From Anaerofilum faecale (GTDB taxonomy: Bacteria > Bacillota > Clostridia > Oscillospirales > Ruminococcaceae), in NCBI GenBank assembly GCA_019114265.1, contig DXFV01000010.1, positions 1 through 21,685 of the forward strand: a stretch of DNA of 21,685 bases. The letters run 5' to 3'. The notes under the pieces are model-generated. The model made no database searches. It was given only the letters and a program-made list of their open reading frames with translations, and was not told the origin of the DNA. The position numbers were made by a program, and so were the translations under genes. This document shows, piece by piece, positions 1-7,069 of this stretch (positions are counted from its first letter, which is position 1; every line of letters begins with the position of its first letter).

Positions 1-954
1 TTCAGCAAATATGATGTTGATGTTTACGTTGATGATTCCATGCAAGGGACTATCAGCCACGGGACTACCGAAACCTATAACCTGAATCTGACCAAGGGTG
101 TTTACGAGATTAAATTTGTGAGTGCAGAAGATGATGAGGTAACAGGTGGGGTTTCTATAGACATTTATCAGGACGAATCCCTCAAATACAAGATTTCCTG
201 TACCAGCTCACAGATCAGTGTTGAAACTATTCAAGGCACTGTTTCACAGCACGGTGAAGATGAGGCTGCTATGCCCCAATCTGCATCCTCGTACAAATAC
301 CAAAACTATGTGGATGTGCAAACGGAACTTTCAGAAGCCGGATTTACCAATATCTCTTTTGAAATTCTGTATGATATTGAACTCGGATGGACAGAAGAAG
401 GCGAAGTGGATAGTGTGTCTGTGGATGGCAATGCCGAGTTTGAGCAGGGAGATATATTCAAGAAAGATATAGCCATCGTGATTACATATCATATGCCAGA
501 AGAAGATGATCCTAACAAACCTGTTGAAAGTGAAACGCCAAACTCCACAACAGAACCCACCACTGAACCAGCAGAAAATCTTACCGTAGAGAATTGTCCT
601 GATCTTGCAGCACTTTTAACATTGCGTGATCCAGGTGATCCTTCCGTTGCGGCCTTTGCAAGCAAATACTATGGTCAAGTTATCGAATTTGACGGATGTG
701 TAATGAACATGCAACACCATGGCGATTTTGATACTCGCTGGGATGTTCTGCTTGGTGCTGGTGATTATGACGAAAACAGCGCTTTGGGGCCGAATTTCCG
801 TCTAACAGATGTCAACTTCTATGATATGAATGTATCAGGAGGTGACAGTGTGTATGCGGGGCTAAATGTTCACATTGTTGCAGAAGTTGGTGGCTACAAC
901 TCGAATTCTCAGCTATTTGAATTGGACATCATAAGCATGGACATCAAAAACTGA
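1..954 (+). CDS. Secreted/surface-type protein with DUF4839-like C-terminus (5' end missing)
   Basis: The frame is open from base 1, so the gene starts outside the window; the internal ATG at 40 has no convincing ribosome binding site. Three parts can be seen in the 317 visible codons. Residues 1-75 are a beta-rich segment (DVDVYVDD, KGVYEIKFVSAED). Residues about 95-165 are PASTA-like: 'YVDVQTELSEAGFTNI', followed by 'DSVSVDG' and a beta strand. After a Pro/Thr/Glu-rich linker (residues about 166-190), a C-terminal domain with ENCPDLAALL and GQVIEFDG resembles DUF4839. The linker and very acidic composition suit an extracellular protein. An N-terminal signal or lipobox would lie upstream and cannot be checked. 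The biochemical role is unknown, and the DUF assignment is from memory of the family pattern. Confidence 0.7.
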   Translation, partial: FSKYDVDVYVDDSMQGTISHGTTETYNLNLTKGVYEIKFVSAEDDEVTGGVSIDIYQDESLKYKISCTSSQISVETIQGTVSQHGEDEAAMPQSASSYKYQNYVDVQTELSEAGFTNISFEILYDIELGWTEEGEVDSVSVDGNAEFEQGDIFKKDIAIVITYHMPEEDDPNKPVESETPNSTTEPTTEPAENLTVENCPDLAALLTLRDPGDPSVAAFASKYYGQVIEFDGCVMNMQHHGDFDTRWDVLLGAGDYDENSALGPNFRLTDVNFYDMNVSGGDSVYAGLNVHIVAEVGGYNSNSQLFELDIISMDIKN

Positions 955-980
955 CCGCATGGCAAGAAGTCCTTAAGCGT

Positions 981-1035
981 AAAAACCCACAGACTTCATC
1001 CTTGCATAGGATGAAAGTCTGTGGGTTTTTGTGTT
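981..1035. terminator. Strong bidirectional rho-independent terminator
   Basis: A 16-bp perfect stem (981-996 with 1015-1030, AAAAACCCACAGACTT and its complement) continues into CATCCT/AGGATG with a single bulged A at 1014. It is flanked by an A-tract on the left and a T-tract on the right. It sits 26 bp after the stop at 954 and beyond the end of the minus-strand gene at 1093, so it can serve both convergent transcripts. Confidence 0.9.
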
Positions 1036-1092
1036 TTTTGGAGATTGTGAAATATGCAAGGTAGACTGGAAGCAGAGGTGTAAGCATCCTCG

Positions 1093-2001
1093 TCAGTCCG
1101 TTTCTCCCTTGGATTTCTCACGGCTCTTGTAGACATTATACTGATTCTTGCACCGGGCGCTGCAAAATGCGGCATTGGACCGGCTGCCCAAAAAAACCTT
1201 ATGGCAATGCTTGCACAGGCGCAAGGGCTGGTCATCGTCCACCAGCATAAAGCTGAACATCATCTGGATGCCCAGCAGCAGGGAATGGAAATCCCAATAG
1301 ATGGTGGGCTTATCCAGCAGCTCGATGTGATAGCTGGGTGCGATCCCCCCAAATGCGGCCATAGCCTTGCGGTGTAGCCCGCGTTCGTCCTCGCCCATGA
1401 AGTCATAGTCATTGTAGTAGAAAAAGGCGGTGGTAAGCGTAAAGGCCCAGTCCTTGAACTGCTGGGCTACCCAGTCGTAGGGTTCCGCATACTCCCGCTG
1501 GAAGCTCATGTTCTTGGCCATCGGCTCATCCATGAAGGTCATAGTCAAAGCAATCATGGCCCGGTCTCCGGACACATTCCATGTGGATTCAATGCCCTTC
1601 TTCACCACGTCCAGCTGGTCAAAGGGGTAAAACAGGGACAGATATTGGTCCGTCGCCATGGATTCTTCCCTGATAAAGTGGTTTTTCGGCAGGTAAACCG
1701 CCTCGTAGTCCATAAAGGTCGGTGTGGTGGGCAGGGCAGTCATCAACCCCAGCAGGCCGTACCGGGTGACAAACTCCATCACTGCTTTTTCCACCTCGGC
1801 CTCCGGTTTGCGCCCCATCATCAGCATTCCCACATTCAGCGCATCCAGTACAATGTTGGGAACCTCTTTCAGCGGATTGTAGACATCCGGCTTTGCGCTT
1901 TTGCCGGGGGTGATGTACCGCTTGCCATCTTCGGCAGTTTTCAGTTCATAATGATCGTAGCGCACCCAATGAGAACGGGATTGTTCAAATAGATTCTTCA
2001 T
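1093..2001 (-). CDS. Hypothetical protein with C-terminal Cys4 zinc finger
   Basis: A 302-residue soluble protein. The start ATG at 2001 is preceded by an AGAAAGGG ribosome binding site. The first ~250 residues resemble no family I can name with confidence. The C-terminus has C263-x2-C266-x13-C280-x3-C284 in the context LCKHCHKVF and NAAFCSARCKNQY, which resembles the treble-clef or CGNR-type zinc fingers of bacterial DNA-associated proteins. A basic tail (KSREKSKGE) follows. It is the second gene of a minus-strand operon, 34 bp after the sigma-like gene, and is transcribed away from the replication/mobilization genes. A regulatory or nucleic-acid-binding role is inferred from the zinc finger and neighbour only. 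Confidence 0.75.
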   Translation of the reverse strand: MKNLFEQSRSHWVRYDHYELKTAEDGKRYITPGKSAKPDVYNPLKEVPNIVLDALNVGMLMMGRKPEAEVEKAVMEFVTRYGLLGLMTALPTTPTFMDYEAVYLPKNHFIREESMATDQYLSLFYPFDQLDVVKKGIESTWNVSGDRAMIALTMTFMDEPMAKNMSFQREYAEPYDWVAQQFKDWAFTLTTAFFYYNDYDFMGEDERGLHRKAMAAFGGIAPSYHIELLDKPTIYWDFHSLLLGIQMMFSFMLVDDDQPLRLCKHCHKVFLGSRSNAAFCSARCKNQYNVYKSREKSKGETD

Positions 2002-2035
2002 GATACGTGCCCTTTCTGTTTCGTCGCCCCTGCCA

Positions 2036-2881
2036 TCAGGGGCGTTTTTTCTTTTTTCTGCGCTTGGTCTTGTTCTCCCGCCGGATCACGGCACTTTTGC
2101 CCTGTTTTTCTGCGATTTTTGCGTATTCCTCCAAAAACCGGCGTTCCCGCAAGGTCAGGCTATTTTCCGGTTTGCAGCACAGATGTTCATACATTTGGCG
2201 CTGCAATTTTTTATGGATGGTTTTCCGCAGCTTGCGGATATTGCGGTCAGACTGCCCACGAATGGCAGCAAGCCGGGTGGTGCTGTAGAGCCGCAAAGAG
2301 AGAAAATACAGGACTTCCTTGTGTTCCTCACTGAGATTTTCGATCATGCCGGAGATAAATGGGTCGGCACTCAGCTGGTGCATCTCATAGGGACAGTCAA
2401 ACAGGACGTCCAGAAAATTTCCCGCCATCAACTGCCTATATGCAGGGTTATTCATCCATCGAGGGATGAGCTTTGGTTCCGACACCGCCTGGTATTCCAG
2501 CGGCACATCCCCACGGAGGTTTTCGTGGTCCCGCTCCCGGCGCTCCCGGTTCCGGTCCAGCTTGTTCCATTCGTCCACGACCACCCGAAAATCACTTTCG
2601 ATGCGGGCCGCTTCCTCCAGCCGGCGCATGGCTTCCGCCCGAATCTCCTGTTTCAGTCGCTTTTCGCTAACCGGGGCGGCTTCTTCTTCCTCGGTCTCCA
2701 GCTCGGTATCATAATCAACGGGATGCTCATCCTGCTCCAGCTCGCTTTCCAGTTCTGCCAGGCGTTCTCCCGCAAGGGCCTGTTCCAGCGTTTCCTCCGT
2801 CGATCCGGCGGCTGTGTCCTCATCCCATTCGGTGAAGCCATCTTCGGTATCCAGAAGCTCATCATCTGTGAGATACGCCAT
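2036..2881 (-). CDS. Sigma-70 region-4-like helix-turn-helix protein with acidic N-terminus
   Basis: A 281-residue protein. The start at 2881 is supported by a GGGGGTGGAG Shine-Dalgarno about 5 bp upstream. Residues 1-70 are strikingly acidic (runs such as ETEEEEAA). Residues 73-125 are charged and helical, probably coiled coil. Residues 182-232 (NLSEEHKEVLYFLSL, RLAAIRGQSDRNIRKLRKTI) look like the region-4 HTH of sigma-70 family proteins, with the usual E-E-H-K-E-V-L opening. The C-terminus is a Lys/Arg run (KTKRRKKKKRP). No region 2 is recognisable, so it is probably not a complete sigma factor. It may be a regulator, anti-/co-sigma or RNA polymerase-binding protein of the element. It lies divergent from the primase operon with a 167-bp gap to the leader ORF, so it could control that operon. 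Confidence 0.75.
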   Translation of the reverse strand: MAYLTDDELLDTEDGFTEWDEDTAAGSTEETLEQALAGERLAELESELEQDEHPVDYDTELETEEEEAAPVSEKRLKQEIRAEAMRRLEEAARIESDFRVVVDEWNKLDRNRERRERDHENLRGDVPLEYQAVSEPKLIPRWMNNPAYRQLMAGNFLDVLFDCPYEMHQLSADPFISGMIENLSEEHKEVLYFLSLRLYSTTRLAAIRGQSDRNIRKLRKTIHKKLQRQMYEHLCCKPENSLTLRERRFLEEYAKIAEKQGKSAVIRRENKTKRRKKKKRP

Positions 2882-2958
2882 GACTCCACCCCCTTCAAAA
2901 ATTTTTATGATTTTTCAAAAAATGGTTCCGTTTTACACCCGGGATTTCTCCTATTAGT

Positions 2959-2990
2959 GAAAGGGTAATCTGAAAGTAGATTACTTTTTT
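2959..2990 (+). promoter_or_regulatory. Terminator-like hairpin / possible attenuator upstream of primase operon
   Basis: GTAATCT (2965-2971) and AGATTAC (2978-2984) form a perfect 7-bp stem with a 6-base loop. The stem extends outward by G-T and A-T pairs and is followed by a run of T (2985-2990) on the plus strand. It lies in the divergent gap 2882-3048. A second, outer inverted repeat (TGGTTCCG at 2923-2930, CGGAACCA at 2991-2998) encloses it. Transcription from a promoter to its left would meet it before the primase gene. It could also serve as an operator. No promoter was assigned. Confidence 0.5.
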
Positions 2991-3048
2991 CGGAACCACA
3001 TCAACATTATACAACAGCTGCGCCGGAAGCGCAAGAAAGAGAGGCTCT

Positions 3049-3099
3049 ATGGAAAAAACGGCATCTGATCATTTTTCAGAGGGGAGGGAGCGAAAATGA
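3049..3099 (+). CDS. Putative 16-residue leader peptide, overlaps the primase start
   Basis: ATG at 3049 opens a 16-codon frame (MEKTASDHFSEGRERK) whose TGA at 3097-3099 overlaps the ATG of the CHC2 gene at 3096 as ATGA. A GAGAGG sequence lies about 4 bp upstream of its start. The arrangement is typical of translational coupling. The peptide has no recognisable motif. The GGGGAGGGAG inside its 3' half is also the Shine-Dalgarno of the CHC2 gene. It could instead be chance, or the remnant of a longer gene. Confidence 0.4.
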   Translation: MEKTASDHFSEGRERK

Positions 3100-3716
3100 C
3101 GCTGTTTGAGCTGGTGAAGCAAACGATTCATGTGCGGGATGTAGCGGAGCATTACGGCTTGCAGGTCAATCGCAGTGGGATGTGCCGCTGCCCATTCCAC
3201 GATGACCAGCATCCCAGCATGAAGCTGAATGAGAAGTATTTTTACTGCTTCGGCTGCGGGGCCACTGGCGATGTGATCGACCTTGTGGCAAGGCTCTTTG
3301 GTTTGAGCAACTTCGAGGCGGCACAAAAGCTGGCACAGGATTTCGGGATCGACCCGGATAAGCCCCCGGCGGCCATTGCTCTGCCCAAGCCGAAACGCCC
3401 CCTGCTGACGGCATACCGGCAGGAGGAAATGCGCTGCCTTCGAGTGCTGTGCGATTATCTGCATCTTTTAGAACGCTGGAAGGTACAGTATGCGCCCAAG
3501 GTTCCGGAAGATGCTTTGGATGACCGGTTTGTGGAAGCCTGCCAGATGCTGGACTATGTGGAGTATCTGGCAGATTTGCTCATTGCCGCTGAACTGGGAC
3601 AGCGGATAAGAATCGTAGAAATGTTGAACAAGGATGGCCTGATTGCCAGCTTGGACGAGCGGCTGGAACGACAAAAGAAGGAGGGAACGCCCTATGAAGA
3701 AAAACAATCCGCCTGA
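3096..3716 (+). CDS. CHC2 zinc-finger (DnaG-type primase N-domain) protein
   Basis: A 206-residue protein. Residues 27-65 hold the CHC2 zinc-binding domain: C30, C32-P-F-H35 followed by C51-x2-C54 in CPFHDDQHPSMKL and YCFGCGATGDVIDLV. This is the pattern by which DnaG-type primases contact template DNA. The Toprim catalytic domain of full primases is absent; the rest is helical and charged. Such short CHC2 proteins are common beside SF3 helicases in integrative elements, where they probably assist initiation of element replication. The start is supported by a GGGGAGGGAG ribosome binding site 5 bp upstream. The 3' end overlaps the helicase start by 23 bp, so the two are co-translated. Confidence 0.9.
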   Translation: MTLFELVKQTIHVRDVAEHYGLQVNRSGMCRCPFHDDQHPSMKLNEKYFYCFGCGATGDVIDLVARLFGLSNFEAAQKLAQDFGIDPDKPPAAIALPKPKRPLLTAYRQEEMRCLRVLCDYLHLLERWKVQYAPKVPEDALDDRFVEACQMLDYVEYLADLLIAAELGQRIRIVEMLNKDGLIASLDERLERQKKEGTPYEEKQSA

Positions 3717-5058
3717 CGGAATGCCCGTCTGGTTTGATGGAAAAAACATCAACGAAGCCCTGTTTTGTGAGGAGTTCTTGCAGACGCACAAGATTCTCTT
3801 CACGAATGGGGCTTTTTTCACGCCCGAAGGCCGTGTGACCGATGAGCTGCCCCTGCGGGGAGAGATTTTTGAGGAGCTGAAATGCTGTGCGGTCAGCAAT
3901 ATCCCCCGCAAAATCAGCAACATTGTGGAGCTGATGAAGCTGGCGGCGCTAGTGGAGGATTTTCCACCGAAGGCGGACCGGATTCATCTCTCTAACGGGA
4001 CGCTTTTTCTGGGCGGAAAATTTGTAGAGGGAAAACCCGAAATCGTCCGTAATCGTTTCCCTGTGGCCTACAATCCCGGTGCATCCCAACCCATTCTCTG
4101 GCTGAAATTTCTGGATGGCCTGCTCTACCCGGAGGACATTCCCACCTTGCAGGAATACATCGGCTACTGCCTGATCCCCAGCAACAAGGGCCAGCGGATG
4201 ATGATCATCAAAGGCAACGGCGGTGAAGGCAAGAGTCAGATCGGCGCTGTGCTGGGAACTTTGTTCGGCTCCAACATGAAGGATGGCAGCATCGGGAAAA
4301 TATCCGAGAACCGATTTGCCCGTGCCGACCTGGAGCATATCCTCCTGTGTGTGGATGACGATATGCGGATGGAAGCCCTGCGCCAGACCAACTATGTAAA
4401 ATCCATCGTCACCGCTCAGGGCAAGATGGATTTGGAACGCAAGGGCAAGCAGAGCTATCAGGGGTGGATGTGCGCCCGGCTGCTGGCCTTCTCCAACGGA
4501 GATTTGCAGGCACTGTTTGACAGGAGCGACGGGTTCTACCGCCGCCAGCTGGTGCTGACCACAAAAGATAAGCCTGCTGGCCGTGTGGATGATCCCGACC
4601 TGGCCGAGAAGATGAAGGCCGAGGTGGAGGGCATCTTGATCTGGGCCTGTGAGGGCTTGCAGAGGCTGGCTGCCAACAACTTCAAGTTTACCGAGAGCCA
4701 GCGCACCAAAGACAACCGGGAGGCTGTCAAACGGGACAATAATAATATTTTTGATTTTCTGGAATCCGAGGGATATATTCGGCTGAAAGCAGACAGTACC
4801 ATCAGTTCTAAAGAACTGTATGAGATTTACCAGATGTGGTGCGAGGAAAACAATCTGACGGCGCTGAAGCGGCGCAGCTTTAGTGATGCTGTGATCGCCA
4901 ATCAGGGCAAGTACAATCTGGAATACTGCAACAGGATCACCAACATCGCCGGGCGGCGGGTGTGGGGATTTTTCGGAATTGAAGCGATTGCCAGACCTTA
5001 TATAAACGGATTTTCCAATGTTTCGGAAGATACGTACGTACCGAGGCAGGACGAGTAA
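3694..5058 (+). CDS. D5/P4-family SF3 replicative helicase
   Basis: About 454 residues from ATG 3694, chosen over an upstream in-frame ATG at 3643 because of the GAAGGAGGG Shine-Dalgarno at 3677-3685. Walker A is GNGGEGKS at residues 174-181. Walker B is ILLCVDDDM around residues 216-224. A later RLLAFSNGD segment corresponds to motif C of superfamily 3 helicases, and YRRQLVLTT follows. The C-terminal ~110 residues contain a winged-helix-like part (ISSKELYEIYQMWCEENNL). This is the phage D5/P4 primase-helicase family without its own primase domain; the overlapping CHC2 protein probably supplies priming. It is expected to unwind element DNA during replication after excision or transfer. Confidence 0.9.
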   Translation: MKKNNPPDGMPVWFDGKNINEALFCEEFLQTHKILFTNGAFFTPEGRVTDELPLRGEIFEELKCCAVSNIPRKISNIVELMKLAALVEDFPPKADRIHLSNGTLFLGGKFVEGKPEIVRNRFPVAYNPGASQPILWLKFLDGLLYPEDIPTLQEYIGYCLIPSNKGQRMMIIKGNGGEGKSQIGAVLGTLFGSNMKDGSIGKISENRFARADLEHILLCVDDDMRMEALRQTNYVKSIVTAQGKMDLERKGKQSYQGWMCARLLAFSNGDLQALFDRSDGFYRRQLVLTTKDKPAGRVDDPDLAEKMKAEVEGILIWACEGLQRLAANNFKFTESQRTKDNREAVKRDNNNIFDFLESEGYIRLKADSTISSKELYEIYQMWCEENNLTALKRRSFSDAVIANQGKYNLEYCNRITNIAGRRVWGFFGIEAIARPYINGFSNVSEDTYVPRQDE

Positions 5059-5082
5059 CTCGGTGCTTTTGTACGTATGTAC
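5030..5082. repeat. TACGTACGTA / GTACGTATGTAC palindromes forming a long hairpin over the helicase stop
   Basis: TACGTACGTA at 5031-5040 and GTACGTATGTA at 5071-5081 can pair almost perfectly. Inside them ACCGAG (5040-5045) pairs with CTCGGT (5059-5064), followed by GCTTTT. The stop codon of the helicase gene (5056-5058) lies in the loop. It may act as a weak terminator, as a structure marking the start of the oriT region, or as a protein-binding site. Confidence 0.45.
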
Positions 5083-5406
5083 ACAGCATTTCACCCAAAA
5101 CCGTCTCTATAGGGGACTCTCGTATCGCACCCCCAACGGCAGACAAAGCACGCCTTTGTTTGCTGCCGGATGGCTGGTGTTTGGCAGAACATCGGCTGTC
5201 CGGGCTGAACAACAGTAAACGATGCAGATGGTTTCCGGGCAGTTCAGCAGCGGTCATCGCAATGACCGCAATCCCCCCTCGGGAGAGCCCACGGCACTTT
5301 GCAGCCCTTCGGGCTGAAAGTGTCATAGTGGGTTATTACACTTCCCGCAGGAAGTGCATCCCCGTCCCCCAGCCGTCTGCTACTGAGCTGAAAGGAGCTG
5401 ATTTGT
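5059..5406. other. 348-bp non-coding region rich in stem-loops, holding the oriT
   Basis: No credible gene is present. Several inverted repeats lie in series: an imperfect stem GGCAGACAAAG (5138-5148) with CTTTGTTTGCTGCC (5154-5167), a perfect 8-bp stem GCGGTCAT (5250-5257) with ATGACCGC (5262-5269), then the nick-proximal hairpins described under oriT. The relaxase ribosome binding site (AAAGGAGC, 5391-5398) closes the region. This concentration of hairpins directly before a relaxase gene is what is expected of an origin of transfer and its accessory sites. Confidence 0.75.
5295..5356 (+). other. oriT: Putative oriT core with MobV-type nick site
   Basis: Hairpin 5295-5322 (CACTTT/AAAGTG and CAGCCC/GGGCTG, one bulged G) is followed by CATAGTGGGTTA. 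The string TAGTGGG|TTA (5326-5335) differs by one base from the TAGTGTG|TTA nick sequence known for pMV158-type MobV relaxases. Its position, just 3' of a hairpin ending in AAAGTG, also matches that arrangement. A perfect 7-bp stem CACTTCC/GGAAGTG (5339-5345, 5350-5356) follows. Nicking is predicted between 5332 and 5333. The MobV gene begins 50 bp downstream. The match is seen in the sequence; nicking is inferred. Confidence 0.8.
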
Positions 5407-6690
5407 ATGGCCAGAAATGACGGAATCGACCGTACCTTTGCCCGTAATCAGGACTTGCCCACCCTTGATGATGTGGCAAAGGTGCAGGAACACAATGAAC
5501 GAGAAAAGGACAACTACTCCAACCAGGATATTGATACCACCCAGACCCACCGGAATATTCACTTCAAAACCCCCACCGACAGCTATGCTGCCATGTTCGA
5601 TCAGATGATTGCCGATGGCGTTATCTCCACCCGTGGCCTGAAAGCCGATGCGGTAAAATACGGGGAACTGATTTTCGATGTGAACTCCGCTTACTTCCAC
5701 AATCACGGCGGCTATGAATATGCCAAACAATTTTACACCGACGCATACAAAGCAGCCGTGGAGATCGTGGGTGGTGAGCAGTATATTCTCTCCGCTGTCA
5801 TGCACGCTGATGAGCGCAACCGGGCTATGTCGGAAGCTCTGGGTCAGGATGTGTACCACTACCACCTTCATGTGGTCTATGTCCCGGTGGTGGAAAAACA
5901 GATTCTCTGGTCGAAGCGGTGCAAGGATAAGTCGCTTGTGGGCACTGTCAAGGAGACCATCATGCAGGTCAGCCGAAGCAAAAAGTGGGAATCCAAAGTT
6001 GCTTTGGATGAGCAGGGCCATCCGCTTTTGACCGCCAAGGGGAAGAAAGTTCTGCGGGCATCGTACAGTGTCCTGCAAGACGATTTCTTCAACTATATGA
6101 AAGCTGCCGGATATACCGATGTGGAGCGTGGAGAGCGTGGCAGCACCGAGGAACATCTGACAGTGACCCAATTCAAGGTGGCACAGGAGAAGCAGCGTCT
6201 GGAGACCATGACCGCTCAGATCGCTCAGACGGAGCAGACCCTGAATAACACGCAAGCCGTCATTGAAAAAAAGGAAAAGGAGTTACAATCCCTGCAAAAG
6301 CAGGCGAAAGAGCAGCACGCCGCTGCTTTGACTGTGCAGGAAATCCGCTCCATGGGAAAAAAGACCATTACCGGCAATGTTTCATTCACTCCATCCGAGT
6401 GCAATATCCTCAAGGATTATGCAGTCACTGGTCTTCTGGTCAAAGCGGAAAACAGCCGCTTGGAAGAAAAGCTGCGCAGCGCCCAATGGAGTGCTGCCAT
6501 CTGGAAACAGAGATACGATGCCCTGTACAACGCATACCAAGAATTGAAGAAAGAGGTCCAGCCGTATCTGGACGCCGTCAAGCTCGCACCTGAAAAGGTA
6601 CGGGCTTTTTTTGATGAGCTTTTGACCCGGACCCGACAAGCAAGGCAACCGACCAAACCTATTCGCCGCAAGCAAGATATGGAACGCTGA
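5407..6690 (+). CDS. mobV: MobV-family relaxase (Pre/Mob plasmid recombination/mobilization protein)
   Basis: A 427-residue protein. The N-terminal motif around residues 28-52 (EHNEREKDNYSNQDID, then THRNIHF) is the MobV signature also seen in pMV158 MobM-type proteins. The metal-binding/catalytic block is H133-x-D135-E136 followed by H151-x-H153-x-H155 (HADERN and YHYHLHVVYVP). Residues about 225-310 form a long coiled coil rich in Gln, Glu and Lys. The C-terminus is basic (RQPTKPIRRKQ). The enzyme would nick oriT and lead a strand into a conjugative channel supplied by another element. The start ATG 5407 is preceded by AAAGGAGC. The excisionase follows after 21 bp, so mobilization and excision genes may be co-transcribed. 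Confidence 0.95.
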   Translation: MARNDGIDRTFARNQDLPTLDDVAKVQEHNEREKDNYSNQDIDTTQTHRNIHFKTPTDSYAAMFDQMIADGVISTRGLKADAVKYGELIFDVNSAYFHNHGGYEYAKQFYTDAYKAAVEIVGGEQYILSAVMHADERNRAMSEALGQDVYHYHLHVVYVPVVEKQILWSKRCKDKSLVGTVKETIMQVSRSKKWESKVALDEQGHPLLTAKGKKVLRASYSVLQDDFFNYMKAAGYTDVERGERGSTEEHLTVTQFKVAQEKQRLETMTAQIAQTEQTLNNTQAVIEKKEKELQSLQKQAKEQHAAALTVQEIRSMGKKTITGNVSFTPSECNILKDYAVTGLLVKAENSRLEEKLRSAQWSAAIWKQRYDALYNAYQELKKEVQPYLDAVKLAPEKVRAFFDELLTRTRQARQPTKPIRRKQDMER

Positions 6691-6711
6691 AAGAAAGGAA
6701 TTTTACTGCCT

Positions 6712-6927
6712 ATGATGAATCAGAACCAGCAGGCAACGAACCTGCCCATCGATCGTAAGATGCTGCTCTCCATTCGTGAGGCAGCCGAATACAGCAACAT
6801 CGGAATCAACAAAATCGACGAGATGCTGAAACAACCCAACTGCCCCTTTGTCCTGTATGTGGGCACTAAAAAATTGGTAAAGCGCAAGGCTTTTGAGGAG
6901 TTTATCGAAGGTCGAGTTGCGATTTGA
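6712..6927 (+). CDS. xis: Excisionase (Xis-like, winged-helix DNA-binding protein)
   Basis: 71 residues, with the pattern LSIREAAEYSNIGINKIDEML, PFVLYVGTKKLVKRKAFEEFI shared by Tn916-type excisionases and MerR-like DNA-binding-domain proteins. It has a HTH followed by a beta wing with Gly-x-Lys and basic residues. Either ATG at 6712 or 6715 could be used; AGAAAGGA lies 12-15 bp before them. The gene lies between relaxase and integrase, the normal place for a recombination directionality factor. It probably bends DNA at the attachment site to favour excision. Confidence 0.85.
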   Translation: MMNQNQQATNLPIDRKMLLSIREAAEYSNIGINKIDEMLKQPNCPFVLYVGTKKLVKRKAFEEFIEGRVAI

Positions 6928-6933
6928 CAAACA

Positions 6934-6980
6934 GCCGTTTTTGGTGCGCCGGGCACTGATTGGTGCGCACCAAAAACGGC
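6934..6980. repeat. 16-bp perfect inverted repeat containing TTGGTGCG units (possible Xis/Int site)
   Basis: GCCGTTTTTGGTGCGC at 6934-6949 is exactly complementary to 6965-6980, with a 15-base spacer. Inside, TTGGTGCGCACCAA (6960-6973) is a perfect 14-bp palindrome. The unit TGGTGCG thus appears three times here (both strands) and recurs three times just after the integrase gene. It lies 6 bp after the excisionase stop and just upstream of the likely integrase promoter. It could be a xis transcription terminator, an operator, or recombinase arm sites. Confidence 0.7.
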
Positions 6981-6988
6981 GTAATATA

Positions 6989-7017
6989 TTGAAAAAATTG
7001 TGTTTTTGTGTTAGAGT
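6989..7017 (+). promoter_or_regulatory. Likely sigma-70 promoter for the integrase
   Basis: TTGAAA (6989-6994), a 17-base spacer and TAGAGT (7012-7017) lie 53 bp before the integrase start. The short leader that follows carries a CGTGA/TCACG hairpin (7025-7029, 7035-7039) inside an outer inverted repeat TTAGAGTAG/CTACTCTAA (7011-7019, 7044-7052). The outer repeat reaches the first bases of the ribosome binding site. Confidence 0.5.
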
Positions 7018-7069
7018 AGAGTGTCGTGATGAACTCACGTTTCCTACTCTAAGGAAAGGAGTTCATTAT

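Noticed and set aside
2000..2968. 322-codon plus-strand open frame antisense to the sigma-like gene
   Set aside because: It has no supported start, and the opposite strand has an operon with good ribosome binding sites and recognisable motifs.
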